Shown one piece after another: positions 17,986 to 27,827 of a DNA stretch of 64,000 nucleotides. The notes beneath the pieces were generated by a model, which was given only the letters and a program-made list of their open reading frames with translations, made no database searches and was not told the origin of the DNA. The DNA is taken from contig NZ_CP133083.1 in the NCBI RefSeq assembly GCF_030908545.1, positions 1,364,001-1,428,000 on the forward strand, given 5' to 3'. This DNA is from Nitrosomonas sp. sh817. Its GTDB lineage: Bacteria; Pseudomonadota; Gammaproteobacteria; Burkholderiales; Nitrosomonadaceae. The position numbers and the translations under genes are program-made. The number at the start of each line of letters is the position of its first letter. The first letter of the stretch is position 1.

Positions 17986-18144
17986 GCCACCATTTTGCTA
18001 TTGCTCAATAGCAAGCAACAAGAGTTTATAGAATTTGTATTGAGCAAATATATTGAAGCAGACATAGAGAAGCTTGATCAAGATAAATTGCCTACTTTTC
18101 TGATAAACAGATATCAGTCATTAGAGGATGCAAGCGGGATCTAA
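17986..18144 (+). pseudogene. Decayed C-terminal fragment of a type I HsdR-like subunit
   Basis: The frame is open from 17986 to a TAA at 18142-18144 and encodes LLNSKQQEFIEFVLSKYI, then EKLDQDKLPTFL and NRYQSLEDA. This resembles the conserved tail of type I restriction R subunits (pattern QxxFIxFVLxxYxxxGVxELDxxKLPxLLxxKYxxxxDA). There is no start codon and no upstream domain. It begins just after res and its end overlaps the convergent PEP-CTERM gene. I infer that an older type I system stood here and was lost when the present cassette arrived. Confidence 0.55.
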
Positions 18145-18753
18145 GCTATGTAATCTTTTTTCTGCGACGTACCCCATCAAACCCAGCACGCCTAAACCAG
18201 CCAGCAGCATCGCGTAGGTGGAAGGTTCGGGTATAGCTGATACATTAACATCGCCATCATGAACCGGCCATGCTAACAATAAATCTATTTTTCCATCAAA
18301 AAGTGTAGCACCTACATTGAAGTGAAAGTACCAAGCAAAATACGGAATAGTCGAATACTCTGTACCAGACCAATATGCGTTAATTGGCGGTATATTGCTG
18401 AATGGCCCCGGTGTAGAGCCTGATATGCCTTCTTCCCAATACAGATAGCCCATCTCATTATCTGAGCATCCAGCAACTCCTCCTCCGGAGCAATTTACAA
18501 TAATATTGTCCCCATTCACATCTACGCTTGGCAATCTCCAGCCACTTACTCCATCAATAATTAAATTGCTTGCCCATGCATTCTGATAATTCCAATTCCC
18601 CGCGCCATGCATGTTAGCGTTAGCGGCCCAGGTTATATTCAACTCAGTATCATAATAAGCTTTGCCGTCAAGTCTTGATTCAAGTGTTGCATTAGCTGTG
18701 GACACTGTTCCAATGACTACAGCTCCAGCAAAAAATGTTTTTGTACTAAACAA
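18121..18753 (-). CDS. PEP-CTERM exported protein, damaged at both ends
   Basis: Secreted protein of about 210 residues with a DUF1566/Lcl-like body (YYDTELNITWAANANMHG, GWRLPSV, YWSGTEY) and a PEP-CTERM sorting signal (IPEPSTYAMLLAGLGVLGLMGY) recognised by exosortase. The only start is a TTG at 18753, directly at the end of the IS200-type element, so the natural start and promoter have probably been removed by that insertion. After the sorting signal there are ten extra residues (LHSLDPACIL) read from the HsdR remnant, so the 3' end is also a junction. Likely non-functional in its present state. Confidence 0.65.
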   Translation of the reverse strand: MFSTKTFFAGAVVIGTVSTANATLESRLDGKAYYDTELNITWAANANMHGAGNWNYQNAWASNLIIDGVSGWRLPSVDVNGDNIIVNCSGGGVAGCSDNEMGYLYWEEGISGSTPGPFSNIPPINAYWSGTEYSTIPYFAWYFHFNVGATLFDGKIDLLLAWPVHDGDVNVSAIPEPSTYAMLLAGLGVLGLMGYVAEKRLHSLDPACIL

Positions 18754-19322
18754 CCACCGGCTAAAGCCGGTGGGTTTGAGTTACGGACTGAAAGTCCGGA
18801 TACGCGTCGACTAAACGACGCGTCTTATTCCGGCTCCATTTTAAAATTGTCGTTTGGATTTGGCTCAAAATGATGCTCCAAGTATTGTTTGATCATCTCT
18901 TCTGTCATCTGACCTACTGTCACGCAGAAATACCCTCGCGCCCAAAAATGCCTTCCCCAGTACCGCTTCTTCAAGTGAGGAAATTCTTCAAACAGATAGC
19001 TCGATGTTCGTCCTTTTAGCCGCCTCATGATCTCACTCGGAGCCATCTCCGGCGGACAACTCACCAGAATATGCACATGATCCTTACTTACTACACCCTG
19101 TACAATTCTCATTTCAAATGCTTCACACGTCTGACGAACCAACTCTCGTACTCGTTCTGCTACTTCTCCCTTCAGAATCTTATATCTATACTTCGTTACC
19201 CATACAAAATGATATTCAATCTGATAAACCGTATGACTTCCATATCTATAATCCATGCCACACCTCCTGTGTGGCATATTCTCGCAGCTAAAGCTGACCG
19301 GCTGAAGCCGGTGGTTTTAACC
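18751..19322 (-). mobile_element. IS200/IS605-family insertion sequence
   Basis: Element of about 570 bp with one transposase gene and no terminal inverted repeats. Both ends have the subterminal hairpins typical of this family: CCACCGGC-TAAA-GCCGGTGG (18754-18773) and ACCGGC-TGAA-GCCGGT (19297-19312). Another hairpin-rich stretch lies before the gene end (GTCGACTAAACGACGCG). No target duplication is expected or seen. The exact ends are uncertain by a few bases. Its insertion touches the start of the PEP-CTERM gene. Confidence 0.82.
18825..19256 (-). CDS. tnpA: IS200-type Y1 transposase TnpA
   Basis: HUH single-strand transposase of 143 residues. The start at 19256 (MDYRYGSHTV) is chosen because AGGAGG lies six bases upstream; an earlier in-frame start at 19277 would include that site. 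The HUH pair is H60 and H62 in KDHVHILVS, and the nucleophilic tyrosine is most likely Y125 in IKQYLEHH. It cuts and rejoins single-stranded DNA at the hairpin ends. No tnpB follows. Length and motifs are normal, so the element may still move. Confidence 0.93.
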   Translation of the reverse strand: MDYRYGSHTVYQIEYHFVWVTKYRYKILKGEVAERVRELVRQTCEAFEMRIVQGVVSKDHVHILVSCPPEMAPSEIMRRLKGRTSSYLFEEFPHLKKRYWGRHFWARGYFCVTVGQMTEEMIKQYLEHHFEPNPNDNFKMEPE

Positions 19323-19900
19323 TTATGATGGACAATAAATGCTCTCATGCTATTCCCCTTGCAGTGATTTTCATTACGTCAAATCGCCTAACCAAACAGC
19401 CTCATTGCTCTCAAATTCTCTTAAAATTCTTATGCTAGGCTTAAATATCTATGCTGTATATAGGCCAAATATCATTTATTTTTCGGGGTATATAGCCCTC
19501 AGTGCATTGTATTTCAATGGCTTATGATAGGCCCACCCATGAAACATTACTGCCGTGGATATGAGAAGGGTATCAAGGAAAAGTACAGATTGTGTTGCAG
19601 CAGTGAGAATGTATTACATTAAATCAATTAGCTGCGACTTGTTTGGAGTAGTCAACCAAGGCCATCCGCGAACCTTGGCTGACTGATGGAGTATTATGAA
19701 GCATTGTTTTTAATGGCGTTCTGGTAAACGCATTTGCTATATCGGAATACTCAGGAAAAACTTTAGAAAAAATAAATATTTATCTAATGATCTGCTTTTA
19801 TGAGTAATTTTATTGCTTGTCGTTTTTTTTTTGTAACGTAACCCCTGTGTAACCCCGTAGAAGATTTTCGATTGTTTGTATTGTATAACTTATTGATTAT
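19323..19900. other. Gene-poor right end of the integrated element
   Basis: About 580 bp of AT-rich DNA between the insertion sequence and tRNA-Thr. Open frames of around 60 codons exist but lack ribosome sites and any family likeness. The only recognisable parts are the putative integrase arm sites near 19838-19856 and the att repeat that follows. The rest is probably decayed cargo. Confidence 0.5.
19838..19856. promoter_or_regulatory. Putative integrase arm-type sites, right end
   Basis: GTAACCCC at 19838-19845 and TGTAACCCC at 19848-19856 are direct repeats 11 bp apart, in the same arrangement as the pair at 1088-1107 by the other end. Their presence at both ends and almost nowhere else that I noticed suggests binding by the integrase N-terminal arm domain or by the AlpA-like protein. 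They lie 45-60 bp from the att core. Confidence 0.45.
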
Positions 19901-19977
<77 letters not shown>

Positions 19978-20189
19978 TTTGGAAAAACGAAGCTGGCTAT
20001 TATAGATGGTTGGGGAATTACGGGCAAATAGTTAAGAGCGGCTGTTCTGAATCAAACGCTGTAAACCAAATTATTTCTTAATCGTTATGAAGTTTTTCAG
20101 ATTTACTGTTTTTTGATAATCTTCGCCTAAGTTCGGCGATATTCATCAAAAAACTGTACATTTTAGTCGCAACAGTCCATAATTCACAA

Positions 20190-20645
20190 ATGGATTCTAC
20201 GAAAGCAATCGTAAAAAATATCTTGATTATCCATGGACCCAATTTGAATCTTTTGGGGGTTCGTGAGCCGGAGATTTATGGCGGAATTACTTTGCAAGAT
20301 ATTAACAGAAAATTAAGCAATTTAACCGAAAATACTGACTTTAAGCTGGATTTCTTTCAGCATAACGCGGAATCAGCTTTGATCGAAAGAATACAGCAAA
20401 CAATGCAGGATGGAACGAATTTCATCATAATCAATCCGGCTGCATACACGCATACCAGTGTCGCGTTGCGTGATGCGATTGCAGCGGTAAGACTACCTTT
20501 TATCGAAGTGCATTTATCGAATATCTATTCTCGCGAAACCTTCCGGCATCATTCTTATTTCTCGGATTTGGCGATCGGTGTCATCAGTGGTCTGGGTGCT
20601 AAAGGATACGAGTTGGCGCTGGAATATGCCATGACTTCCTACTGA
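20190..20645 (+). CDS. aroQ: 3-dehydroquinate dehydratase, type II
   Basis: Shikimate-pathway enzyme of 151 residues converting 3-dehydroquinate to 3-dehydroshikimate. The signature near the N-terminus ([21 protein letters not shown]) has the loop Arg and the catalytic Tyr of the type II class. [16 protein letters not shown] and the H in [13 protein letters not shown] follow. Length is typical. It heads a conserved proteobacterial run aroQ-accB-accC-prmA and lies about 120 bp before accB. Confidence 0.97.
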   Translation: MDSTKAIVKNILIIHGPNLNLLGVREPEIYGGITLQDINRKLSNLTENTDFKLDFFQHNAESALIERIQQTMQDGTNFIIINPAAYTHTSVALRDAIAAVRLPFIEVHLSNIYSRETFRHHSYFSDLAIGVISGLGAKGYELALEYAMTSY

Positions 20646-20768
20646 TAGATTTGTAAACTTTTTCTTTTTGCAATGTCAAGGAGTTGTGTGATGTTGCGGT
20701 TTTTTCACTACGAACGAATTGTTGATAAAACGACCTTGGAGCGAGGCATTACCTCGGGAGATTGAAAA

Positions 20769-21251
20769 ATGGATTTAAGAAAGCTAAAGAAGCTCATTGA
20801 ACTGGTTGAAGAATCAAGTATTGCCGAACTGGAAATTACGGAAGGTGAAGAGAAAGTAAGGATTAGCAAACCGGGTTCCGGGGTGCAGAATTATGCCATT
20901 ATGCCGCAAGCCATGCCGGCCATGATGCAAGCTGCGACACAGTCCGCGACGACCGCAAATCCGGGAAATACCGATGCGCCGGATGCGGCTGCATCGACTG
21001 CTAAAGCCGTATTGGATGGTCATATTGTTAAATCCCCGATGGTTGGAACTTTTTACCGGGCCGCTTCACCGGGTGCCAATCCTTTTGTAGAAATCGGACA
21101 AAGTGTCAAAATGGGCGATACGCTGTGTATTATTGAAGCAATGAAACTGCTGAATGAAATCGAAGCGGATAAAAACGGCGTGATTAAAGCAATCCTGCCT
21201 GAGAACGGACAGCCTGTGGAATACGGCGAGCCGCTTTTTATTATCGAATAA
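20769..21251 (+). CDS. accB: Biotin carboxyl carrier protein of acetyl-CoA carboxylase
   Basis: Carrier subunit of 160 residues for fatty-acid synthesis. The N-terminal domain ([23 protein letters not shown]) is typical. A Pro/Ala-rich linker (about 40-80) leads to the biotinyl domain with EAMKLLNEI, in which K126 would be biotinylated. The start has GGGAG upstream. It is 24 bp before accC in the usual operon. Confidence 0.97.
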   Translation: MDLRKLKKLIELVEESSIAELEITEGEEKVRISKPGSGVQNYAIMPQAMPAMMQAATQSATTANPGNTDAPDAAASTAKAVLDGHIVKSPMVGTFYRAASPGANPFVEIGQSVKMGDTLCIIEAMKLLNEIEADKNGVIKAILPENGQPVEYGEPLFIIE

Positions 21252-21275
21252 ATATCTGAGAGAGATCAGATAATC

Positions 21276-22631
21276 ATGTTTGAAAAAATTCTTATTGCGA
21301 ATCGGGGTGAAATTGCGCTACGGATTCAGCGTGCATGCCGCGCGATGGGCATCAAAACGGTAGCTGTCCATTCCGAAGCGGATGCGGAAGCCAAGTATGT
21401 GATGTTAGCCGACGAATCGGTTTGTATCGGTCCTGCGCCTGTTGGACAGAGTTACCTCAATATTCCGGCCATTATCAGCGCTGCGGAAGTCACCGATGCT
21501 GAAGCCATTCATCCAGGGTATGGTTTTTTGTCCGAAAATGCTGATTTCGCTGAAAGGGTTGAAAAAAGCGGGTTTGTTTTTATTGGTCCTCGGCCTGAAA
21601 CGATCCGCTTGATGGGTGATAAAGTCAGTGCCAAGAATGCCATGAAGAATGCCGGTGTACCGTGCGTTCCCGGCTCCGATGGTGCATTGCCGGACAATAT
21701 CGATGAAGTAAAAAAGATTGTCAAGGAAATCGGGTATCCTGTCATTCTCAAAGCTGCTGGCGGCGGCGGCGGCCGAGGCATGCGAGTCGTGCATACCGAA
21801 GCGGCACTATCGAATGCAGTCATCATGACGCGCAATGAAGCGCAAGCAGCATTTGGCAACCCGACAGTTTATGCTGAGAAATTTCTGGAGAATCCGCGTC
21901 ATATCGAATTTCAATTGTTGATCGACGCGCACGGCAATGCAGTGCATTTGGGGGAAAGGGACTGCTCGATGCAACGACGGCATCAAAAAATTCTCGAAGA
22001 AGCCCCTGCACCTGGCATACCGGAGAAATTACGCAATAAAATCGGTGAGCGCTGTGCCGATGCCTGCCGCCGGATCAAATACCGCGGCGTCGGTACGTTC
22101 GAGTTTCTTTTTGAAAACAATGAATTTTATTTCATCGAAATGAATACCCGTTTACAAGTTGAACATCCGGTTACTGAAGCAATCACCGGTATTGATCTCG
22201 TGCAAGCGCAAATCAACGTGGCAGCCGGTTTAACGCTGCCGGTCAGTCAGAAAGATATTATGTTTAAAGGGCATGCGATCGAATGCCGCATCAACGCAGA
22301 AGATGCTTACAAACTGACGCCTTCTGCCGGCCGTATTACGCAATATCATGCGCCAGGTGGTCCTGGCGTACGGGTTGATTCACACGTGTACCATAATTAT
22401 ATGGTGCCACCATACTACGATTCGATGATCGGAAAAATCATCACCTATGGCGATACCCGCGAACAGGCCATCGCGCGCATGCGGATCGCATTGTCGGAGA
22501 TGGTCGTGGCCGGCATCAAGACCAATATTCCATTGCATCGGGATTTACTCAACGATGCCACATTCTTGCGCGGCGGTTTTTCGATTCATTATTTGGAACA
22601 AAAACTGGCGTTGCATAATAAAACCGATTAA
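21276..22631 (+). CDS. accC: Biotin carboxylase subunit of acetyl-CoA carboxylase
   Basis: ATP-grasp enzyme of 451 residues that carboxylates biotin on AccB. Seen are the N-terminal [16 protein letters not shown], the glycine-rich ATP loop [12 protein letters not shown], the [12 protein letters not shown] segment and [16 protein letters not shown], all standard for the family. Full length. Cotranscribed with accB; prmA follows after 32 bp. Confidence 0.98.
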   Translation: MFEKILIANRGEIALRIQRACRAMGIKTVAVHSEADAEAKYVMLADESVCIGPAPVGQSYLNIPAIISAAEVTDAEAIHPGYGFLSENADFAERVEKSGFVFIGPRPETIRLMGDKVSAKNAMKNAGVPCVPGSDGALPDNIDEVKKIVKEIGYPVILKAAGGGGGRGMRVVHTEAALSNAVIMTRNEAQAAFGNPTVYAEKFLENPRHIEFQLLIDAHGNAVHLGERDCSMQRRHQKILEEAPAPGIPEKLRNKIGERCADACRRIKYRGVGTFEFLFENNEFYFIEMNTRLQVEHPVTEAITGIDLVQAQINVAAGLTLPVSQKDIMFKGHAIECRINAEDAYKLTPSAGRITQYHAPGGPGVRVDSHVYHNYMVPPYYDSMIGKIITYGDTREQAIARMRIALSEMVVAGIKTNIPLHRDLLNDATFLRGGFSIHYLEQKLALHNKTD

Positions 22632-22663
22632 GGCGCGATTTTTTCATTGATTTCTGCTGACGC

Positions 22664-23581
22664 ATGACCTGGATTACGCTGATTATCAGAACGGATGCCG
22701 AACATGCTGAAGCACTGAGCGATGCACTATTGGAACAAGGCGCATTGTCCGTCGAAATTCACGATGCCGCTGCCGATACGCAAGACGAGCAAATGCTGTT
22801 CGGCGAACCGGGTGAGCCTAGCGGTGAAATCTGGAAAAATGCGGAGATCTCGGCGCTGTTCGAGCAAGCAGCGGATATTGCAGAAGTTTTGCGCAATGTT
22901 TCGAGTATCATGCCATCCGGTGAAGATCTCGAGTATCACTTGGAACGAATCGAAGAACAGGACTGGGTACGCCTGACGCAATCACAGTTTGATCCGATTC
23001 AGATTTCTCAGCGGCTATGGATTGTTCCGACCTGGCATTCCTCTCCGGATCCTGCGGCAATCAATCTAATTCTTGATCCTGGATTGGCTTTTGGCACCGG
23101 CAGCCATCCCACCACGCAATTATGTTTAGGCTGGTTGGATCAGAATCTGAGTCCCGGCGGCAAACTGATTGATTATGGCTGTGGCTCCGGAATACTCGCC
23201 ATCGCCGCGCTAAAGCTGGGTGCGTCGCATGTGACCGGTATCGATATCGATCCGCAAGCCATTGAAGCCAGCCAGGAAAATGCGCTAAGAAATCAGTGCG
23301 ATCCTGAGAAATTTCGTTTTGTGACTCCGCAGCATACGATCGGATCAAATATATCGCCGGATCATCCCGTTGATGTGATCGTCGCCAATATTCTGACAAA
23401 TCCATTAATGTTGCTGGCACCGGTACTTGCTGGCGCGGTGCGCGCCGGAGGGGATATCGTATTGTCAGGAATACTTCAAGAGCAAGCTGACGAAGTCAAA
23501 CAAGTTTACCGGCAATGGTTTGATATGCACACGGTGGCAGTGCAAGAAGGCTGGGTGTTGTTAACGGGCAGCAAAAGATGA
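22664..23581 (+). CDS. prmA: Ribosomal protein L11 methyltransferase
   Basis: Protein of 305 residues that trimethylates L11 using AdoMet. An N-terminal substrate-recruiting domain (MTWITLIIRTDAEHAEALSDALLE) is followed by a Rossmann methyltransferase domain with LDPGLAFGTGSHPTT, DYGCGSGILAIAA and VANILTNPL. Order after accC matches other betaproteobacteria. Confidence 0.96.
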   Translation: MTWITLIIRTDAEHAEALSDALLEQGALSVEIHDAAADTQDEQMLFGEPGEPSGEIWKNAEISALFEQAADIAEVLRNVSSIMPSGEDLEYHLERIEEQDWVRLTQSQFDPIQISQRLWIVPTWHSSPDPAAINLILDPGLAFGTGSHPTTQLCLGWLDQNLSPGGKLIDYGCGSGILAIAALKLGASHVTGIDIDPQAIEASQENALRNQCDPEKFRFVTPQHTIGSNISPDHPVDVIVANILTNPLMLLAPVLAGAVRAGGDIVLSGILQEQADEVKQVYRQWFDMHTVAVQEGWVLLTGSKR

Positions 23582-23666
23582 AATAATGATCTCTAAAACG
23601 TTGATGGCCAATGCGTTTCAATAACCAGTCATTAAAATACAAGCAATCCAAAACAGCGAGTCTTAC

Positions 23667-24473
23667 ATGGCGTTGGTAACTTGCTGTCCGAGTTGCAGTA
23701 CGACATTTCGTGTCAATGCGGCGCAACTCCAAGCACATGGCGGTGATGTCCGCTGCGGGCAATGTCAGCGGGTATTTAACGGTTTCGCCACTCTGATTAC
23801 CGCGCATGAATCAACCATCGAATATCCGCTAACCGTCCGGCCGCAACCGGATGCTGCGCCTGACTCATCCGCTGAAACCGCTAATATCAATCCGGATTCG
23901 AGCAAAGCCATTAATCCAGTACCCGTTCTCGCAAGTGAGCCGGATATACGGGATCCTTCTGATCGATTGTTCGACGATGAAGAACCGGTCAAGCGATTGT
24001 CGCCAATGTGGGGAATTGCGAGCGTGATGTTATTGCTGCTGTTGTTTGGCCAGGTGGCGCATCATTATCGGACGCAACTGACCATTCTCGCACCGCATTT
24101 CAGGCCTCATTTGGAACGGTTTTGTGAACTGCTTAATTGCACGGTCGCTTATCCGCAAGATATTCAGCAAATCGGCATCGAGTCGTCCGATTTGCAAAAG
24201 AATCCGGCAAGTCAACCCGAAGTCACGACCATGCGCGCGATTATTCATAACACCGCGCCGTTCCCGCAAGCTTTTCCGGCATTACACCTGATATTGCTCG
24301 ATGCGCAGCAAAACGTTATCACCAGCCGGATTTTTACGGCGGATGACTATTTGCAAGAAGGAGATAAGCAGCGATTGTTTATTGCGGCGCAACAGGAAAT
24401 TGAGATACGCCTGGACTTTGATAGTACCGGACTAAGTGCGCTGGGTTATCGCCTGCTTTTGTTTTACCCCTGA
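23667..24473 (+). CDS. Zinc-ribbon and DUF3426 membrane protein
   Basis: Protein of 268 residues. The N-terminal MJ0042-type zinc ribbon uses two CxxC pairs (CPSC and CGQC). A disordered region follows, then a single membrane helix at about 113-128 (IASVMLLLLLFGQVAH) and a C-terminal DUF3426 beta domain (STGLSALGYRLLLFYP). It probably sits in the inner membrane with the ribbon in the cytoplasm. The family is often next to prmA, and its role is unknown. Confidence 0.88.
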   Translation: MALVTCCPSCSTTFRVNAAQLQAHGGDVRCGQCQRVFNGFATLITAHESTIEYPLTVRPQPDAAPDSSAETANINPDSSKAINPVPVLASEPDIRDPSDRLFDDEEPVKRLSPMWGIASVMLLLLLFGQVAHHYRTQLTILAPHFRPHLERFCELLNCTVAYPQDIQQIGIESSDLQKNPASQPEVTTMRAIIHNTAPFPQAFPALHLILLDAQQNVITSRIFTADDYLQEGDKQRLFIAAQQEIEIRLDFDSTGLSALGYRLLLFYP

Positions 24474-24538
24474 CAGCGCAGCGGAATTCATACATGCAAA
24501 CTGCCGTAACAGCTACGGCAATCTGTGTTTTCTAATCG

Positions 24539-25723
24539 TTATAAACGCGCCAGCAAGAGTTGATGAATTTCCTGGTCGTCGAGCACGATTGGGTTAGTTT
24601 TCATGCTGTTACCACGGCAGTGGGCAATAACTTTGTTTAAACCGTCCGGTTGCAAGCCGTAATGCGAAAGCCTCGGCAAGTTGAGTTCGTCAGTCCATCG
24701 CGAAAGTCTATCAATCAGCGCACTAAAAGCAGCGGCGGGATCGATAAACCGTTTTTCGCACAGTATCTCGGCAATATGCAGATATTTTGCCAGTGCTTGA
24801 TTATTCGGCTCGCGCGCGAGCATGGCTTCAATATTTACCTGGGTCGCGGCTGCAACCAAAGTGCCGCAAACAACGCCGTGCGGAATCGGATAAAAAGCGC
24901 CGAGCGGGGAAGCCAAGCCATGCACCGAGCCTAAACCGGCTTGCGCCAAGGTAATACCCGAGAGCAGCGCGGCATAGGCCATTTTTTCGCGATGCCCGGC
25001 CAACTCGCCTTGTTGGCGATACAGCGGCATTAACGCATCGCGCGCGGCCTGTAAGCCACTGATCGCAAGCGCATCGGTAAAGGCGTTAGATCGGGTGGAA
25101 ACATACGATTCCAGCAGTTGCGTGATCGCATCCATGCCGTTGGCGGCGATTACGCCAGGCGGACAACTGGCTAACAAATCGGGATCGACGATGGCGTATT
25201 CAGCAACCAGTTTGTCATGACGGAACGACTTTTTGAAGCCGTTTTTACCTTGTACGCTGAGTACCGCGTTTTTTGTCGCTTCGCTGCCGGTGCCGGCAGT
25301 TGTGGGTACGGCGATAAACGGTACCGCAGGGCCTTGATAGGGCAATTCGGTGCCGACGCCTTCCAGATAATCCATTACGGAACGTTGTATTTTCAATAAT
25401 CCCGCTATTGCTTTGGCGGCATCCAACGCACTACCGCCGCCGATACCGGCAACGGCGTCAAAAGAATCACCCGCAAATGACTTGACCAGATCGTCAACCA
25501 ATTCGGGGGATGGTTCTTCGGCAATCGTGCAATGTTGCCAGGTAATCGAACGTTGCTTAAGTTCACCGAGCAAAACGTTCCAGCCGCCGGTATTGATGAA
25601 TGAATGCGCACCGGTCACCAGTAAAATGTGTGAGCCGTAACTGGAGAGGATATCCGGTAATTTTCCGATGGTTCCACTACCGAATTCAATGCGGGGCAGC
25701 CGGGAGACGGAGAAATTGAACAT
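24539..25723 (-). CDS. Iron-containing alcohol dehydrogenase
   Basis: Group III (Fe-dependent) dehydrogenase of 394 residues from the start at 25723 (MFNFSVSRLPRIEFG); a longer frame would run through the upstream gene. The NAD(P)-binding loop GIGGGSALDAAKAIAG and the metal-ligand region with ASPLGAFYPIPHGVVCG are present. Substrate is uncertain; similar proteins act on short alcohols, lactaldehyde or maleylacetate. The ATG overlaps the stop of the monooxygenase-like gene (ATGA), which suggests a shared metabolic step. Confidence 0.9.
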   Translation of the reverse strand: MFNFSVSRLPRIEFGSGTIGKLPDILSSYGSHILLVTGAHSFINTGGWNVLLGELKQRSITWQHCTIAEEPSPELVDDLVKSFAGDSFDAVAGIGGGSALDAAKAIAGLLKIQRSVMDYLEGVGTELPYQGPAVPFIAVPTTAGTGSEATKNAVLSVQGKNGFKKSFRHDKLVAEYAIVDPDLLASCPPGVIAANGMDAITQLLESYVSTRSNAFTDALAISGLQAARDALMPLYRQQGELAGHREKMAYAALLSGITLAQAGLGSVHGLASPLGAFYPIPHGVVCGTLVAAATQVNIEAMLAREPNNQALAKYLHIAEILCEKRFIDPAAAFSALIDRLSRWTDELNLPRLSHYGLQPDGLNKVIAHCRGNSMKTNPIVLDDQEIHQLLLARL

Positions 25724-26025
25724 CAGCCGGCGATCTCCGGGAATAAACCTTGATACGGCACGCCTTGACGCGGTTCGGCCATCCAATCCGCGACGGTATC
25801 CCGCCACGTCAGGTAGTGCGCGGTTTCTTTATGGGCTGCGGCATCTTGCTGGGTTTTGTAGGCTTCGTAAAAAACAAATTTGGTTGGATCGGTGGCGGAT
25901 TGCAAGATATCGAAACGCAAGTTACCCGGTTCGCGAATGGAATTTTCGTGATTGACGCGGCAAGCTTCCTTGAAAGCTTCCACTTTGTCCGGTTTAACAG
26001 ATGCATAGACGATTGTTACATACAT
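25723..26025 (-). CDS. Antibiotic biosynthesis monooxygenase (ABM) domain protein
   Basis: Small protein of 100 residues with the dimeric alpha-beta barrel ABM fold: YVTIVYASVKPDKVEAFKEA at the start and RFDILQSATDPTKFVFYEAYKTQQDAAAHKETAHYL in the middle. LsrG and YgiN-like members act as isomerases or quinol monooxygenases on small carbonyl compounds. It is translationally coupled to the downstream dehydrogenase. Confidence 0.88.
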   Translation of the reverse strand: MYVTIVYASVKPDKVEAFKEACRVNHENSIREPGNLRFDILQSATDPTKFVFYEAYKTQQDAAAHKETAHYLTWRDTVADWMAEPRQGVPYQGLFPEIAG

Positions 26026-26186
26026 AACCGCTTTCCTTCGTGAATATTGGACGGCTTGTATTGTACTAAAATCCTGTTTTGTAAACGATGGCTTTTGCCG
26101 GGCTATTATGTATTTTGAAGTTTGACCGTTTAAGTAAAATTACTATTGTTTGTTTACGTTCGTCTCGCCAATTTTCAAGCATTTTC

Positions 26187-27269
26187 ATGACAAATAAAGA
26201 TGTCGGCACGCCTTCTCTGCTCAATCGCTTAGTCTCCTTAACGACGATTCGCGACATTGAATTGTTCGAGCTTAGCCTGCTGAAAACATTAGCTGAGCTT
26301 TTAAAAGTCAACCAGATATCGATGTATAAACTGAATCCGGATAACAAGACATGCTGGTTGTCCGCTTATTCAGCCAAACTGATTGAAGATGGCAATAAAC
26401 GGCAGCTTTCCGAATCCCAGGAAATTTATACTTCGGAAATAATTATTCCGGATGAGATCCGGTCAGCGCAATTGTGGGTGGAAACAACAAAAAAACCTTA
26501 TATTCATTTGCAATCAGAAAAATTTCTGGTGATTTATCCGGTACTGGCCGCCAGTAAAATTGAAAGCATGCTGACTTTCGAGCTGCCGCATATGCTCACG
26601 GAAGGCGAGATGCTGATCATTACAAGTCTTTTGAGCATCACGCATAATTTCCGCAGTTTACTGGATGAAAGCCAGAAGGATAAACTCACCGGTTTGTTGA
26701 ATCGCCAAACGTTCGAAGCGAACATCAATAAGATCAGCTCTTTGATCTTGAATGCCGAGCTTGGCCGGTATCAAGATACCAGTAACCGGAACCGGAGGAG
26801 ACCCAAAACCGGCACGGAAAAATTTTGCTTGGCCATTATCGATATCGATAATTTCAAGTCGATCAACGATAAGTTCGGTCATGTGATGGGAGACGAGGTT
26901 TTGCTGTTGCTTTCTTATGTGATGAAGCAGAATTTCAGGTCAAAGGATTTGTTGTTTCGTTTTGGCGGAGAAGAATTCGTGGTGATTTTTCATGCGCCTG
27001 ACCAAGCCGATGCTTATCAAATATTGGAACGCTTCCGCACCAAAATTGAAACTTACCGTTTTCCGCAGATCAATACGATTACCGTGAGTATTGGAGCAAC
27101 CCTGATCAGCGGGATGTGCCATCTAGCCTCGGAGATTCTAGGACGAGCCGATCAGGCGCTTTATTATGCCAAACATAATGGCAAGAACCAGCTGCACTTT
27201 CATGAAATACTGCTTGAAAGCGGCTGCATCGAAGATAATAAGGAAAGCGGTTCTATCGATTTCTTTTAA
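26187..27269 (+). CDS. GGDEF diguanylate cyclase with sensory N-terminus
   Basis: Protein of about 360 residues that should make cyclic di-GMP. The ATG at 26187 (MTNKDVGTP) is preferred because the 33 residues from the upstream in-frame ATG at 26088 look unlike a domain; neither has a strong ribosome site. The N-terminal 170 residues look like a GAF-type sensor. The C-terminal domain has the active GGEEF motif at about 260, preceded by an intact inhibitory I-site RSKD five residues earlier. No membrane helix is seen. Confidence 0.88.
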   Translation: MTNKDVGTPSLLNRLVSLTTIRDIELFELSLLKTLAELLKVNQISMYKLNPDNKTCWLSAYSAKLIEDGNKRQLSESQEIYTSEIIIPDEIRSAQLWVETTKKPYIHLQSEKFLVIYPVLAASKIESMLTFELPHMLTEGEMLIITSLLSITHNFRSLLDESQKDKLTGLLNRQTFEANINKISSLILNAELGRYQDTSNRNRRRPKTGTEKFCLAIIDIDNFKSINDKFGHVMGDEVLLLLSYVMKQNFRSKDLLFRFGGEEFVVIFHAPDQADAYQILERFRTKIETYRFPQINTITVSIGATLISGMCHLASEILGRADQALYYAKHNGKNQLHFHEILLESGCIEDNKESGSIDFF

Positions 27270-27296
27270 CGTTCGATGCGATCCTTAAACGATCGA

Positions 27297-27827
27297 TCAC
27301 CACCGGAAAAAAGGCCCATAAAATCCTCCGCGATAGAGCGGATAATAACCGGGATAGTAGGGGTAAGGCCCGTAATAAGGGCTATAGTAATTATAATTGG
27401 CCAATTTCGGCCACAAGTAAATTGCGGTGGCGCTTAGCAACGGAACGCGGATGACCCGCTTACCGACCGTCAGCTCGGTATCGCCGGTGATAACCCCGGC
27501 AATCGTAATCTCTTTGTCTTTGGCATACACCGCGGGATCGAGAAACTCCGGACTTTTCACCACGAAACGGCCTTCACCGGCTCTTTGTGTTTGCGGACGG
27601 CCGGTATAATCCAAGGGGTAAGCGACGATTTGCAGCATACTGTCATGTTCTTCGTTGTCGACATCAATAATCACGCCGCCCCAGCGCACCGGAACATCTT
27701 TGAAGCTATTGGGATCGAGACTCACCTGCTGGTAGGAAACTTCGGTCGCGGGCGCATTGGCGATGGAAGGCGGCAATCCGGCGCAGGCGCTCAGCAGCAA
27801 GACGGGTAATAGAAAGAAAATTTTCAT
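27297..27827 (-). CDS. Slp-family outer-membrane lipoprotein
   Basis: Protein of 176 residues from the ATG at 27827, which begins a lipoprotein signal (MKIFFLLPVLLLSACAG) with cysteine 15 in the lipobox. The Slp/YeaY-like body includes VPVRWGGVIIDVDNEEHDSMLQIVAYPLD and GRFVVKSPEFLDPAVY. The C-terminus is rich in Tyr, Pro and Gly (YYSPYYGPYPYYPGYYP), which is common in this family. Starvation-inducible lipoproteins of this type sit in the outer membrane; function is unclear. Confidence 0.88.
   Translation of the reverse strand: MKIFFLLPVLLLSACAGLPPSIANAPATEVSYQQVSLDPNSFKDVPVRWGGVIIDVDNEEHDSMLQIVAYPLDYTGRPQTQRAGEGRFVVKSPEFLDPAVYAKDKEITIAGVITGDTELTVGKRVIRVPLLSATAIYLWPKLANYNYYSPYYGPYPYYPGYYPLYRGGFYGPFFRW

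Noticed and set aside
19339..19527. 62-codon frame in the gene-poor element end
   Set aside because: No ribosome site, no motif, AT-rich decayed surroundings.
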